Origin: Bacillota bacterium | Lineage (GTDB): Bacteria; Bacillota; Clostridia; Christensenellales; UMGS416 | Length of the DNA: 64,000 nt | Reading direction: 5' to 3' | NCBI GenBank assembly: GCA_016281935.1 | Contig: JAEEJN010000038.1 | Location: 34,467 to 98,466 of the forward strand | Shown: positions 9,904 through 18,500 of the stretch, piece after piece | Layout of the letters: every line of letters starts with the position of its first letter | Numbering within the stretch: the first letter of the stretch is position 1 | The notes under the pieces: generated by a model | Told to the model about the DNA's origin: nothing | Database searches by the model: none | The model's input: only the letters and a program-made list of their open reading frames with translations | Position numbers and translations under genes: made by a program

Positions 9904-10229
9904 GCTGGATCCGTTTAGGCTTCTGTGCCCTGTTCCTTGTATCCGGCATTCTGACGATCGCCACAAGCATACTGGGAACCTATCGCTTCCGTTTCGCATT
10001 GAACCGGATGCATTCCGCATCCATAGGAGATACCCTGGGACTGCTCCTGATCTGTCTGGGCCTTATGACCGCATGGGGTTTTTCCTGGGCATCCGCGAAA
10101 CTGATACTTATCGTTGTCCTCATGTGGGCTGCCAGCCCCATCGCCAGCCATCTTATCGCGCAGCTGGAATGCCGCACGGATGATGAACTGGCTCAGCATA
10201 TGGCAAGACAGGACTGGAGGGAGAAATGA
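9900..10229 (+). CDS. Antiporter subunit G (MrpG/MbhC type)
   Basis: Three-span membrane subunit of 109 residues. The sequence around ILGTYRFRFALNRMHSASIGDTLG is the MrpG signature, and WAASPIASHLIAQ near the C-terminus is also typical. It overlaps both neighbours by four bases. In the Mrp and Mbh complexes this subunit packs with E and F in the part linked to Na+ movement. Confidence 0.93.
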   Translation: MSWIRLGFCALFLVSGILTIATSILGTYRFRFALNRMHSASIGDTLGLLLICLGLMTAWGFSWASAKLILIVVLMWAASPIASHLIAQLECRTDDELAQHMARQDWREK

Positions 10230-10507
10230 ATCTGTTCCTTTGGATCCTTTTGGGTTTTCTCGTGATATGTGCTCTGGCCGCGACTTTTCACCGGAATCTG
10301 CTGTCGACGGTCATCATCTTCATGGGATACAGTGTCGTCATGAGCGTGATCTGGGTCCTGCTCCAGTCGCCTGATCTCGCGATCACGGAGGCGGCAGTGG
10401 GAGCCGGCGTGACGGGCGTCCTTTTCTTTGTCACACTGAAAAAGATCCGGCAGGTCGACGACGAATACAGCGAGGGAAAGAAGCATGAAGAAGAAAAGCA
10501 GGACTAA
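10226..10507 (+). CDS. MbhD-like subunit (DUF4040 domain)
   Basis: Membrane protein of 93 residues equivalent to the first C-terminal domain of large MrpA proteins and to archaeal MbhD. Three helices are followed by a charged tail; the signature is SPDLAITEAAVGAGVTGVLF near residues 49-68. Having it as a separate gene rather than fused to MrpA is the Mbh arrangement. It overlaps the next gene by 23 bases. Confidence 0.85.
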   Translation: MNLFLWILLGFLVICALAATFHRNLLSTVIIFMGYSVVMSVIWVLLQSPDLAITEAAVGAGVTGVLFFVTLKKIRQVDDEYSEGKKHEEEKQD

Positions 10508-11408
10508 GAATCAAAGCCTCTTTGCCCGCATACAGTCGTTTCTGGACAGTCAGGACGACAGACTGACGGAGGAGATGGAAAGGGACGAAGAACCCGAGCC
10601 GCCCCACGAATCCAAACTCCCCGTGTGGGGTCAGACCGTGGAGGGGCTGGCCAGCGGTGAGATCCGGTTTTTTGATAAGATCTATCCTTTTGCGGCATTC
10701 CTGCTTGCGCTCTTCATCATCGCGGTTCTGCTGGTGACGGCATCCAGACTGCCTCGTTTCGGAGGTGACAGCAATCCTGCCCTGAATGAAGTGACGGAGC
10801 GGTATCTGGAAGACGGTATGGAGGAGACCGGTGCCGTAAACCTGGTCACTGGGATCATTCTGGACTACCGTGCTTTCGATACCCTGGGAGAGAGTCATGT
10901 GCTCTTTACGGCTGCTGTCGCTGTTCTCGTTCTTCTTTTCGATGCGGCGACGGAGAAGCAGGATCTTCTGGAGAACAGGGATTATGATCTTGCGGGAGAT
11001 ACCGTCTTCCGTGAAGGCGTGCGGTTCCTTCTGCCGGTCATTCTGCTCTTCGGTGTCTACGTCGTTCTCAATGGACACCTGTCTCCCGGAGGAGGTTTCT
11101 CGGGCGGCGCGATCCTCGGGGCCGGCCTCATCCTGCATTCTCTGGGCTATGGCTTTGCCGCAACGGAAAAACTGGTCAATCGGAAGAGCTATGGGGCCTT
11201 GACTGTCTGCTCTTTGTGTTTTTACAGTCTGAGCAAAGCCTACTCCTTCTTTACGGGTGCAAACCATCTTCCGAGCATCATTACATCGGGCGTTCCCGGA
11301 AGGATCTTTTCCGCAGGTCTCATCCTGCCGCTGAACATCTGCGTCGGGATCGTCGTGGCCTGCACCATGTACGGGTTCTTTTCACTGTACAAGAGGGGGA
11401 GGATCTGA
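10485..11408 (+). CDS. Fused MbhE / MrpB (MnhB) subunit
   Basis: Membrane protein of 307 residues. A charged, soluble N-terminal stretch of about 60 residues is followed by an MbhE-like region (DKIYPFAAFLLALFI, then NLVTGIILDYRAFDTLGE, the MbhE signature). The C-terminal MnhB domain has VLNGHLSPGGGFSGGAILGAG, the MrpB signature, near residues 192-212. It therefore joins what are separate MbhE and MbhF proteins in archaea. The long acidic N-terminal extension is not part of either family as I know them. The stop overlaps the next start (TGATG). Confidence 0.88.
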   Translation: MKKKSRTKNQSLFARIQSFLDSQDDRLTEEMERDEEPEPPHESKLPVWGQTVEGLASGEIRFFDKIYPFAAFLLALFIIAVLLVTASRLPRFGGDSNPALNEVTERYLEDGMEETGAVNLVTGIILDYRAFDTLGESHVLFTAAVAVLVLLFDAATEKQDLLENRDYDLAGDTVFREGVRFLLPVILLFGVYVVLNGHLSPGGGFSGGAILGAGLILHSLGYGFAATEKLVNRKSYGALTVCSLCFYSLSKAYSFFTGANHLPSIITSGVPGRIFSAGLILPLNICVGIVVACTMYGFFSLYKRGRI

Positions 11409-11785
11409 TGGCTTCATTTCTGACGAACAACGTGGAGGTCGTGGCGATCGTTCTGTTTTCGATCGGATTCACGTCGCTCCTTCTGCATAAGAATCTGGTC
11501 AAGAAGATCATCGGGCTGAACATCATGGACACCGCCGTCGATCTTTTCCTGGCGTCCATGGGCTATGTGCAGGGCAAGACCGCCCCAATCGTTGAGAACG
11601 GCATCGTGGAGGCTTCCAGTTATATCAACCCTCTGCCCTCCGGACTTGTCCTTACAAGCATCGTCGTCTCAGTGTCCGTGACGGCACTCATGCTGGCGCT
11701 TACGGTCCGGCTGTACCATCGCTACCATACGCTCAATGTGGACGAGATCTACCTTCTCGCCAGAGAGGAGGTCCGCAGAAAGTGA
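11408..11785 (+). CDS. Antiporter subunit C (MrpC, NuoK-like)
   Basis: NuoK-like three-helix subunit, 125 residues. The family motifs are IGLNIMDTAVDLF (residues about 36-48) and the pair DP-like loop/SGLVLTSIVVSVSVTALMLAL. The start ATG at 11408 overlaps the upstream stop; the longer frame beginning at 11216 lies inside the previous gene and is not real. It is coupled to the next gene by a GTGA overlap. Confidence 0.92.
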   Translation: MASFLTNNVEVVAIVLFSIGFTSLLLHKNLVKKIIGLNIMDTAVDLFLASMGYVQGKTAPIVENGIVEASSYINPLPSGLVLTSIVVSVSVTALMLALTVRLYHRYHTLNVDEIYLLAREEVRRK

Positions 11786-13269
11786 GCTGGATGAACGATA
11801 TACCTCTTTTCAGCCTGATTGCGTGCCTTGTGTGTGCGGCCGTTTCCTCCGTCCTCAAGGCAAGAGCGGCCCGCAATGTCACGCTTGGCCTGCTGACCGC
11901 GGTATTTGCAGGCGCTGTCGCTCTCACTGCCCGCGGCGTCCTGGAGAACACAAACGTGACGTACTGGATGGGCCACTATCCGGCACCATGGGGCAATGAG
12001 ATCCGGTTCGGGATCCTGGAGCCTTTTCTGACCGCTCTGTTTTCGGGGGTGATCGCCGCCTGCATCGTGGGAGGCAACCGTCATCTCCTGTCGGACGTGG
12101 AAGAGGTCCACCTGAATCGCTATTACGTCATGCTCGACCTGCTTCTGGCTGCTATCCAGGCGATCGCCTATACGAACGATATTTTTACGGCGTATGTGTT
12201 TGTGGAGATCTCGACTCTGGCTTCATGCGGGATCATGATCCTGCGCCATACGGGCAGAACGACTCTCGCAGCGGTCCGCTACATGATCTTTTCTCTTGTC
12301 GGAAGCGGCCTGTTCCTGATGGGAGTCATCATCCTGTATGATCTGACGGGACATCTTCTGATCGTGCCGATCCACGAGAAACTCGTATCTCTTGCGCAAT
12401 CCGGGAACTACCATCTTCCCATGACGGTCAGTATCGCCCTCATGATCCTGGGACTGGGCATCAAGAGCGGCATGTTCCCATTCCATTTCTGGATGGCGGA
12501 TACCTACGGCGCTTCCACCCCTGCTTCGTCCGGTATTCTTTCCGGTGTCGTCAGCAAGATCTATATCTTTCTTGCCGTCAAAGTTATCACCCGGGTCACC
12601 GGAACGGAACTGTTTTATGAGACGGGTCTGCAGAACGTACTGTACGGCTTCGGGATCGCGGCCATGATCGTTGCGTCCGTATCAGCGCTCCGTGAGAACG
12701 ATGTCCGCAGGATGCTGGCCTGGTCCTCGGCTGCTCAGGTAGGCTATATCTACATGGGGCTTGGTCTCGGTACGCCCGAGGCCATGCTCGCCGTGATCTA
12801 TCAGATCCTGGCGCACAGCCTGACGAAAGCGCTGCTCTTCCTCTCCGCGTCGAGCCTTTCGGATGCGTCGGGAGGTTCACACAGCTTCCATGATCTGCAG
12901 GGTGCTGCACTGCGGAACGTGCCTGCTGGCATTGCCTTCACAACGGGGGCGCTCAGCATGGTGGGTATCCCGCTCTTTATGGGTTTCGTCGCAAAGTATC
13001 TGTTCATGACGGCCGCTCTGCATGTGGAGAACAAGGCTCTGCTCGCGGTCGTGGCTCTGGTCGTATCGGCGATCCTCAACACGGCTTATTTCCTCCGCAC
13101 GGTGATCCGCCTCTGGGCTTCGGAAGGGAACGAGAGGTTTTCTCCTTTCCGCCCTTCAGCAGGGCTCGTGGCTGCGTGTGCTGTGCTTGTCCTGGCCAAT
13201 CTGGCTGTCGGTTATTATTCTCAGCCCGTCATCAGTGTGATCCAGATGGGCATCAATCTCTTGGGATAG
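11782..13269 (+). CDS. Proton-channel antiporter subunit D, copy 1 (NuoN/M-like)
   Basis: Large polytopic NuoL/M/N-family subunit (495 residues, about 14 helices) that carries protons through the complex. The GTG start at 11782 overlaps the mrpC stop and has a GAGAGGAGG site. The functional residues of the family are present: the TM5 glutamate in VFVEISTLAS and the TM7 lysine in LGIKSGMFPFHFWMAD, followed by STPASSGILSGVVSK. Its position directly after subunit C matches MbhH/MrpD. Three more genes of the same superfamily follow. Confidence 0.93.
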   Translation: MSWMNDIPLFSLIACLVCAAVSSVLKARAARNVTLGLLTAVFAGAVALTARGVLENTNVTYWMGHYPAPWGNEIRFGILEPFLTALFSGVIAACIVGGNRHLLSDVEEVHLNRYYVMLDLLLAAIQAIAYTNDIFTAYVFVEISTLASCGIMILRHTGRTTLAAVRYMIFSLVGSGLFLMGVIILYDLTGHLLIVPIHEKLVSLAQSGNYHLPMTVSIALMILGLGIKSGMFPFHFWMADTYGASTPASSGILSGVVSKIYIFLAVKVITRVTGTELFYETGLQNVLYGFGIAAMIVASVSALRENDVRRMLAWSSAAQVGYIYMGLGLGTPEAMLAVIYQILAHSLTKALLFLSASSLSDASGGSHSFHDLQGAALRNVPAGIAFTTGALSMVGIPLFMGFVAKYLFMTAALHVENKALLAVVALVVSAILNTAYFLRTVIRLWASEGNERFSPFRPSAGLVAACAVLVLANLAVGYYSQPVISVIQMGINLLG

Positions 13270-13284
13270 GAGAGATAAAAAAAC

Positions 13285-14748
13285 ATGACTATGTATCTCA
13301 TGCTGTTCCTCATGGGGCTTCCGGTTCTTGCCGGAGTGCTTCTGCATCCGCTGCATCTGCGCGGGGCAGCCCGCAAGGCCTGGTGTATCGTTACCGCATT
13401 CCTGGAAGCAGCCGGAACACTGCTCCTGCTCTTCCAGCCAGAAAGCAGTTTTACGGTTCTCTCCATGACGGATACGCTGACGATTGCGTTCCGTCTCGAT
13501 CTTACAGCAAAGATCTTTGCCGCGATCGCGGGATTCGCCTGGCTGCCTGTCGCGGTCTTCGCTTTTCCGTATCTTGAACATGAGGGCGGGGAAGACTTCT
13601 TCTTCTCCTTCTATCTCATCGTGGAAGGCATGCTTTTCGGGATGGATTTCTCTTCCAACCTCGTCACGCTTTACCTTTTCTTCGAACTGGTGACCCTGAC
13701 GTCGATGCCCCTCGTGCTCCACAGCCTTGAAAAGGAATCCATTGCTGCGGCGCTCAAATACCTGTTCTACAGTGTGGGCGGCGCGTTCCTGGCCCTTTTC
13801 GGCATCTTCATCCTGGCCCGGTATACGGACAGCCTGGAATTCGCGGCCGGCGGCTGCCTGGATCTTTCCGCTGTCCGGGGACATGAGACTCTGCTCCTCA
13901 CTGCTGTCTTCCTGGCAGTCGTTGGCTTCGGCGCCAAGGCCGGCCTGTATCCGCTCCATGGATGGCTGCCTACAGCACATCCCGTGGCGCCGGCACCTGC
14001 CAGTGCAGTCCTGTCCGGCATCATCGCCAAAGCAGGCGTGCTCGCCATCTTCCGTCTGATCTATTTCAGTGTCGGCACCTCTTTCCTTGCCGGGACCTGG
14101 GTCCAGTATGCCTGGCTGGGGCTTTCGCTCCTTACGGTATTCATGGGTTCCATGATGGCCTACAGGGAGCAGGTTTTCAAAAAGAGACTTGCCTATTCGA
14201 CGGTGAGCCAGGTCTCCTATGTCCTGACGGGCCTGTTCCTTTTCCAGGAAAAGGCGGTCGCAGGCGCTCTGCTGCATGTCCTCTTTCACGCAACGATCAA
14301 GGTCTGTCTCTTCCTTTCTGCCGGTGCGGTCATCCGCGTGACAGGGAAAACGAGAGTCGAGCAGCTCCGCGGCCTCGGTAAGGCCATGCCCGTGACATTC
14401 TGGGGTTATACTCTCGCAAGCCTGGCGCTCATCGGTATCCCGCCTTTTTCGGGATTCGTGAGCAAATGGTATCTCGCTGAAGGAGCCCTCGCATCCGGTG
14501 TCCCGGTCTATGCCTGGCTTGCTCCCGTGATCCTTCTAGTATCCGCGCTTCTGACAGCGGGCTATCTGCTTCCGATCACGATCTCCGGATTCTTCCCCGG
14601 CGAAGGTTTTCCCGCGCAGGAAAGAAATGAAGGACCGGCGTCGCTGTGGCTGCCTGTCATCATCCTTGGAACCGCAACTCTTCTTCTGGGTGTGTTTTCC
14701 GCCCCGATCGCCCGTGTCATCATGACGCTGGCGGAATCGCTGGTGTGA
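13285..14748 (+). CDS. Proton-channel antiporter-like subunit, copy 2
   Basis: Second NuoL/M/N-family membrane subunit (487 residues) of the operon. It has TM5 Glu in FFELVTLTSMPLV and the TM7 block GFGAKAGLYPLHGWLPTAHPVAPAPASAVLSG with the conserved Lys and Pro residues, so it should be a working proton path and not a remnant. The ATG is preceded by TAGGAGAG. The spacing from copy 1 (15 bases) and to copy 3 (1 base) indicates one transcript. Confidence 0.92.
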   Translation: MTMYLMLFLMGLPVLAGVLLHPLHLRGAARKAWCIVTAFLEAAGTLLLLFQPESSFTVLSMTDTLTIAFRLDLTAKIFAAIAGFAWLPVAVFAFPYLEHEGGEDFFFSFYLIVEGMLFGMDFSSNLVTLYLFFELVTLTSMPLVLHSLEKESIAAALKYLFYSVGGAFLALFGIFILARYTDSLEFAAGGCLDLSAVRGHETLLLTAVFLAVVGFGAKAGLYPLHGWLPTAHPVAPAPASAVLSGIIAKAGVLAIFRLIYFSVGTSFLAGTWVQYAWLGLSLLTVFMGSMMAYREQVFKKRLAYSTVSQVSYVLTGLFLFQEKAVAGALLHVLFHATIKVCLFLSAGAVIRVTGKTRVEQLRGLGKAMPVTFWGYTLASLALIGIPPFSGFVSKWYLAEGALASGVPVYAWLAPVILLVSALLTAGYLLPITISGFFPGEGFPAQERNEGPASLWLPVIILGTATLLLGVFSAPIARVIMTLAESLV

Positions 14749-14749
14749 C

Positions 14750-16195
14750 ATGGCCGCTTACTGGATGCTGATCGCGATCCTTCTGCCGATCGCCGCAGGT
14801 TTCGCATATCTGGCGCTGGGACACGGACCTCAGATCGTCCGAAGACTGTATGTCATGGGCATCATGATCCTGGACTCCGTTCTCGTAGCCGCACTGTGTC
14901 TGTATACGCCGGAACGCAGCCTGTCTTTCATGATCTTCACGAGGAGCCTGACGATGGAGTTCCGTCTGGACGGCCTTGGCCGTCTGTTCGCGGCGCTTCT
15001 TGCTCTGCTGTATCCTCTGACGACCCTGTACGCTTTTTCCTATCTGGAACACTGGAGGCACAACAGGCCTTTCTTCATGTTCTTCCTCATGTCGTACGGA
15101 GTGACCCTGGGGATCTGCTTTGCGGGCAATCTCCTGACGCTCTACTGCTTCTATGAACTTCTGACGCTGGCGACCGTGCCTCTTGTCATGAACCAGATGG
15201 ACCATGATTCCATCCGTGCGGCACGAACATACCTCATCTATTCGATCGGAGGTGCGTCCCTGGCATTCGTAGGGGTGGTCTTCCTAATCGAGAACGGAAT
15301 CTCTTCTTTCGAACTCGGCGGAGGCCTCTGGGCGGAAGAACCGATCGAGTATGCGGTCTACGTCATCACGTTCCTCGGATTCTCCGTCAAGGCTGCGCTG
15401 TTCCCGGCACACGTCTGGCTGCCCAGGGCGTCCGTAGCTCCGACTCCGGTGACGGCTCTCCTTCATGCGGTGGCTGTCGTCAAGGCAGGTGCCTTTGCCG
15501 TGTTCCGCCTTACCTATTATGCCTACCGGGCAGAGTCTCTGAGGGGCACATGGGCACAGGCTGTTGTGCTTGGACTCTGTGCTGTCACGATCGTATTCGG
15601 TTCCGTCATTGCTATGAGGCAGATCCATTTCAAACGCCGTTTGGCTTATTCGACGGTCGCGAACATGAGCTACATCCTGTTCGGAGCTGCGCTGATGACA
15701 AGAGAAGGCATGTCTGCCGGCATGCAGCACCTGCTCTTCCACGCCGTCACGAAGATCCTGGCTTTCTTCTGTGCCGGAGCGGTTCTACACAGGACGGAAA
15801 AGGAATACATACGTGACCTGGACGGTATGGGCTACTCCATGCCTCTGACCTTTGCCGCGTTCGCGGTCTCTTCACTGTCTCTTGTAGGCATACCGCCTCT
15901 GTGCGGCTTCGTCAGCAAGTGGAATCTTCTGAATGCTGCAGCGGCTCTAGGAACGCCCTGGGCTTATTTCGGAGCGGCAGCGCTCCTGATCTCGGCCCTG
16001 TGCACTTCCATCTACATGTTCGGAGTCTGTGCACGGGCCTGGTTCCCCAAAGGCGGAAAGCTTTCCGGAGAAAAAAACGAAGCAGACTGGCGCATGACGG
16101 TCCCTATGGCCTTCCTGGCCCTGACCGTGATCCTGTGCGGCATTTTTGCGAAACCGATCTGCGACTGGACTTTCCGGATCGCGCTCGGATTGTAG
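14750..16195 (+). CDS. Proton-channel antiporter-like subunit, copy 3
   Basis: Third NuoL/M/N-family subunit, 481 residues. TM5 Glu is seen in CFYELLTLATVPLV. The TM7 block reads GFSVKAALFPAHVWLPRA, followed by SVAPTPVTALLHAVAVVKAG, with a second lysine in the following helix as in NuoL/M. It differs clearly from copies 1 and 2, so it is an old paralogue and not a recent duplicate. The ATG lies one base after the previous stop. Confidence 0.92.
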   Translation: MAAYWMLIAILLPIAAGFAYLALGHGPQIVRRLYVMGIMILDSVLVAALCLYTPERSLSFMIFTRSLTMEFRLDGLGRLFAALLALLYPLTTLYAFSYLEHWRHNRPFFMFFLMSYGVTLGICFAGNLLTLYCFYELLTLATVPLVMNQMDHDSIRAARTYLIYSIGGASLAFVGVVFLIENGISSFELGGGLWAEEPIEYAVYVITFLGFSVKAALFPAHVWLPRASVAPTPVTALLHAVAVVKAGAFAVFRLTYYAYRAESLRGTWAQAVVLGLCAVTIVFGSVIAMRQIHFKRRLAYSTVANMSYILFGAALMTREGMSAGMQHLLFHAVTKILAFFCAGAVLHRTEKEYIRDLDGMGYSMPLTFAAFAVSSLSLVGIPPLCGFVSKWNLLNAAAALGTPWAYFGAAALLISALCTSIYMFGVCARAWFPKGGKLSGEKNEADWRMTVPMAFLALTVILCGIFAKPICDWTFRIALGL

Positions 16196-16205
16196 GGAGG
16201 GGAAC

Positions 16206-18371
16206 ATGCAGTACATCCTGATTTCGCTCGTGTTTTTCCCCATGGCCGCCGCCTGTCTGTCCTATCTGATCGGAAGGAAGAACAAAAACGTACGGAACGT
16301 CTTCTGTGTCTGCGCCGGTCTGATCGAACTTGCGCTCGCTTTCCTCTGTGTCACCGGGAACGTGACATCCGGCAGTCTGCCCGGCGTCTGCGGGTTCGGC
16401 CTGCATTTCGAACTCGACGGATTCCGCAGGCTCTATGTGCTTGTCATCGCCTTTATGTGGGCCATGACGCTTCTGTTCTCACCGGGGTATTTCGCCCACT
16501 ATCATAATCGGAACCGTTACTATTTCTTCAATCTCATGACCCTCGGTGCAACGATGGGCGTGTTTCTCTCGGCGGATCTCCTGACCACGTTCACTTTCTT
16601 TGAGGTCATGAGCTTCACGTCCTACGTATGGGTGCTGCATGAGGAGACGCCGGATGCTATGCGTGCGGCGAACACCTATCTGGCCGTGGCCGTCATCGGA
16701 GGCCTTGCAGCCCTCATGGGCATCTTTATCCTTGGGAATGAGTTCGGGATCCTGACGTTCGATTCTATCCGGGAAGCCGCGCGGGATACGGAAAAGACCG
16801 CGCTGCTCTATACCGCGGGCGGATGCATCCTCTTCGGCTTCGGTGCTAAGGCGGGCATGTTTCCCCTGCATATCTGGCTGCCCAAAGCCCATCCGGTGGC
16901 GCCAGCTCCCGCCAGCGCACTGCTGTCCGGGGTCCTTACGAAATCGGGTATCTTCGGCGTTCTGTTTCTGTCTTTCTGCCTGTTCAGGGACGATGTCCCC
17001 TGGGCAGTCACGATCGCGGTGCTCGGTGCATGCACCATGTTCCTCGGTGCCGTTCTGGCTCTTCTGAGCGTGAACCTCAAGCGAACGCTGGCCTGCTCGT
17101 CCATGAGCCAGATCGGTTTTATCCTTGTGGGGATCGCCATGACCGGACTTCTGGGAGAAGAGGGGACCACCGCAGCCCGCGGCGTCGTCCTTTACATGAT
17201 GAACCACTCTCTCTATAAGCTTCTGCTGTTCATGGCAGCCGGTGCGGTCTATATGAATCTGCACCGTCTGAATCTGAACGATATCCGGGGATTCGGAAGG
17301 AACAAACCGCTGCTGCATCTCTGTTTTCTCGTGGGCGGTCTGGGTCTGGCGGGCATTCCGGGCACCTCGGGTTACGTCGCCAAGACCCTGATCCATGAAG
17401 GAATCCTGGAGGCAGCGGAACACAGAGAGTCCATGGCTGTCGCCCTGAAGACCCTGGAAGTCTTCTTCCTTGCTTCCGGCGGCATGACTCTGACCTATAT
17501 GACCAAGCTGTATAAGGCGGTCTGCTGGGAGAGACATCCGCAGAAGCAGACTGAATACGATGCAGCTTCCGGATGGCTGCCTGCATCTGGAAGGATCGCT
17601 CTGATCGTTCCCATGGCAGCGCTCATTCTCTTCGGCCTTGCGCCTTACCGTGTGCTCGATCCCATCGCTACGGCGGCGACCGATTTTCTGGGTTGCGGAG
17701 CCCCTGAGCATGCCGTGCACTATTTCGTCTGGGAGAATCTGAAAGGTGCCTGCATCACGGTGGGCACGGCTTCGGTGCTTTATCTGCTCGTCGTCAGAAA
17801 ACTCCTTATGCAGAAAGACCGTTATGTGGACCGACTTCCTTCCTGGCTCGATCTGGAGAACGCCGTCTATCGGCCGCTGCTCCTGAAGGTCCTGCCCGGT
17901 ATCCTGGGACCTGCCGCCGCGGTATTCGGGGAGAACCGGATCCTGACACCTCTGTTCGGCAAGACTGTGGAAGGCTTTGGACATCTGGCGTCACTGTTCG
18001 GAGAGAACCGAGTGCTGGGGCCGGTATGGAACGGCGTTCAGCGTATCGGCGCTTTCCTGCTGCAGACCGTCGGAACGCTTCCCGATACTGCGGTATGGGC
18101 TTCTGCCAGGACGCTCTTCCGTCCGATCCGGCATCTGGACAGGGGGACCGAGGAAGATGGCCTGACTTACCGCGCCGGTTCCGTGCTCGATGCGTTCCGT
18201 CCCCGTGGTGTGGACGGAGAGAAGGATCACCGCATGGCCAACCTCGCCGTACGCATCCGAAGGACCATCGAGGATACGACACATCTCGTTACGGGGAATC
18301 TTTCCTTTGCCATGTTCATGATGGCTGCAGGGATCGTGTTCGCACTTATCTATCTCCTGTTCCTGCGCTGA
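16206..18371 (+). CDS. Large antiporter-like subunit (MrpA/NuoL-like)
   Basis: Fourth and largest proton-channel subunit, 721 residues, with the NuoL-like core and an extra C-terminal part. TM5 Glu appears in FFEVMSFTSYVWVLHEE and the TM7 Lys in GFGAKAGMFPLHIWLPKA. After the 14-helix core there is a soluble stretch of about 130 residues (about 560-690) and a final hydrophobic helix (SFAMFMMAAGIVFALIYLLFL). That resembles the lateral helix and last helix of NuoL more than the MbhD/E domains of MrpA, which here are separate genes. The start ATG at 16206 follows GGGAGGGGA; the longer frame from 16146 is inside copy 3. It ends the operon before a terminator. Confidence 0.9.
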   Translation: MQYILISLVFFPMAAACLSYLIGRKNKNVRNVFCVCAGLIELALAFLCVTGNVTSGSLPGVCGFGLHFELDGFRRLYVLVIAFMWAMTLLFSPGYFAHYHNRNRYYFFNLMTLGATMGVFLSADLLTTFTFFEVMSFTSYVWVLHEETPDAMRAANTYLAVAVIGGLAALMGIFILGNEFGILTFDSIREAARDTEKTALLYTAGGCILFGFGAKAGMFPLHIWLPKAHPVAPAPASALLSGVLTKSGIFGVLFLSFCLFRDDVPWAVTIAVLGACTMFLGAVLALLSVNLKRTLACSSMSQIGFILVGIAMTGLLGEEGTTAARGVVLYMMNHSLYKLLLFMAAGAVYMNLHRLNLNDIRGFGRNKPLLHLCFLVGGLGLAGIPGTSGYVAKTLIHEGILEAAEHRESMAVALKTLEVFFLASGGMTLTYMTKLYKAVCWERHPQKQTEYDAASGWLPASGRIALIVPMAALILFGLAPYRVLDPIATAATDFLGCGAPEHAVHYFVWENLKGACITVGTASVLYLLVVRKLLMQKDRYVDRLPSWLDLENAVYRPLLLKVLPGILGPAAAVFGENRILTPLFGKTVEGFGHLASLFGENRVLGPVWNGVQRIGAFLLQTVGTLPDTAVWASARTLFRPIRHLDRGTEEDGLTYRAGSVLDAFRPRGVDGEKDHRMANLAVRIRRTIEDTTHLVTGNLSFAMFMMAAGIVFALIYLLFLR

Positions 18372-18386
18372 CAGAAAGGCAACTTC

Positions 18387-18421
18387 AGGAGCCGTTCCTT
18401 AAAGGACGGCTCCTTTTGATT
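18387..18421 (+). terminator. Terminator of the antiporter operon
   Basis: Inverted repeat AGGAGCCGT(T)CCTT/AAAGGACGGCTCCT followed by TTTTG, 16 bases after the last antiporter gene. Confidence 0.85.
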
Positions 18422-18431
18422 TCCGTTTCTC

Positions 18432-18460
18432 TTGCGAAGACTCCGGTATTGTGGCACAAT
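18432..18460 (+). promoter_or_regulatory. Possible promoter of the carboxylesterase gene
   Basis: TTGCGA (18432-18437), a 17-bp spacer, then CACAAT (18455-18460) with TG one base upstream of the -10. It lies 40 bases before the esterase start, directly after the operon terminator. Confidence 0.5.
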
Positions 18461-18500
18461 AGTATCGGATATACAGCAATCGTGAAGAGGAGGAAAAACT

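Noticed and set aside
9135..18371. Operon as complex I or a membrane-bound hydrogenase
   Set aside because: No NuoB, C, D, H or I-like gene and no hydrogenase subunit lies in or next to the operon.
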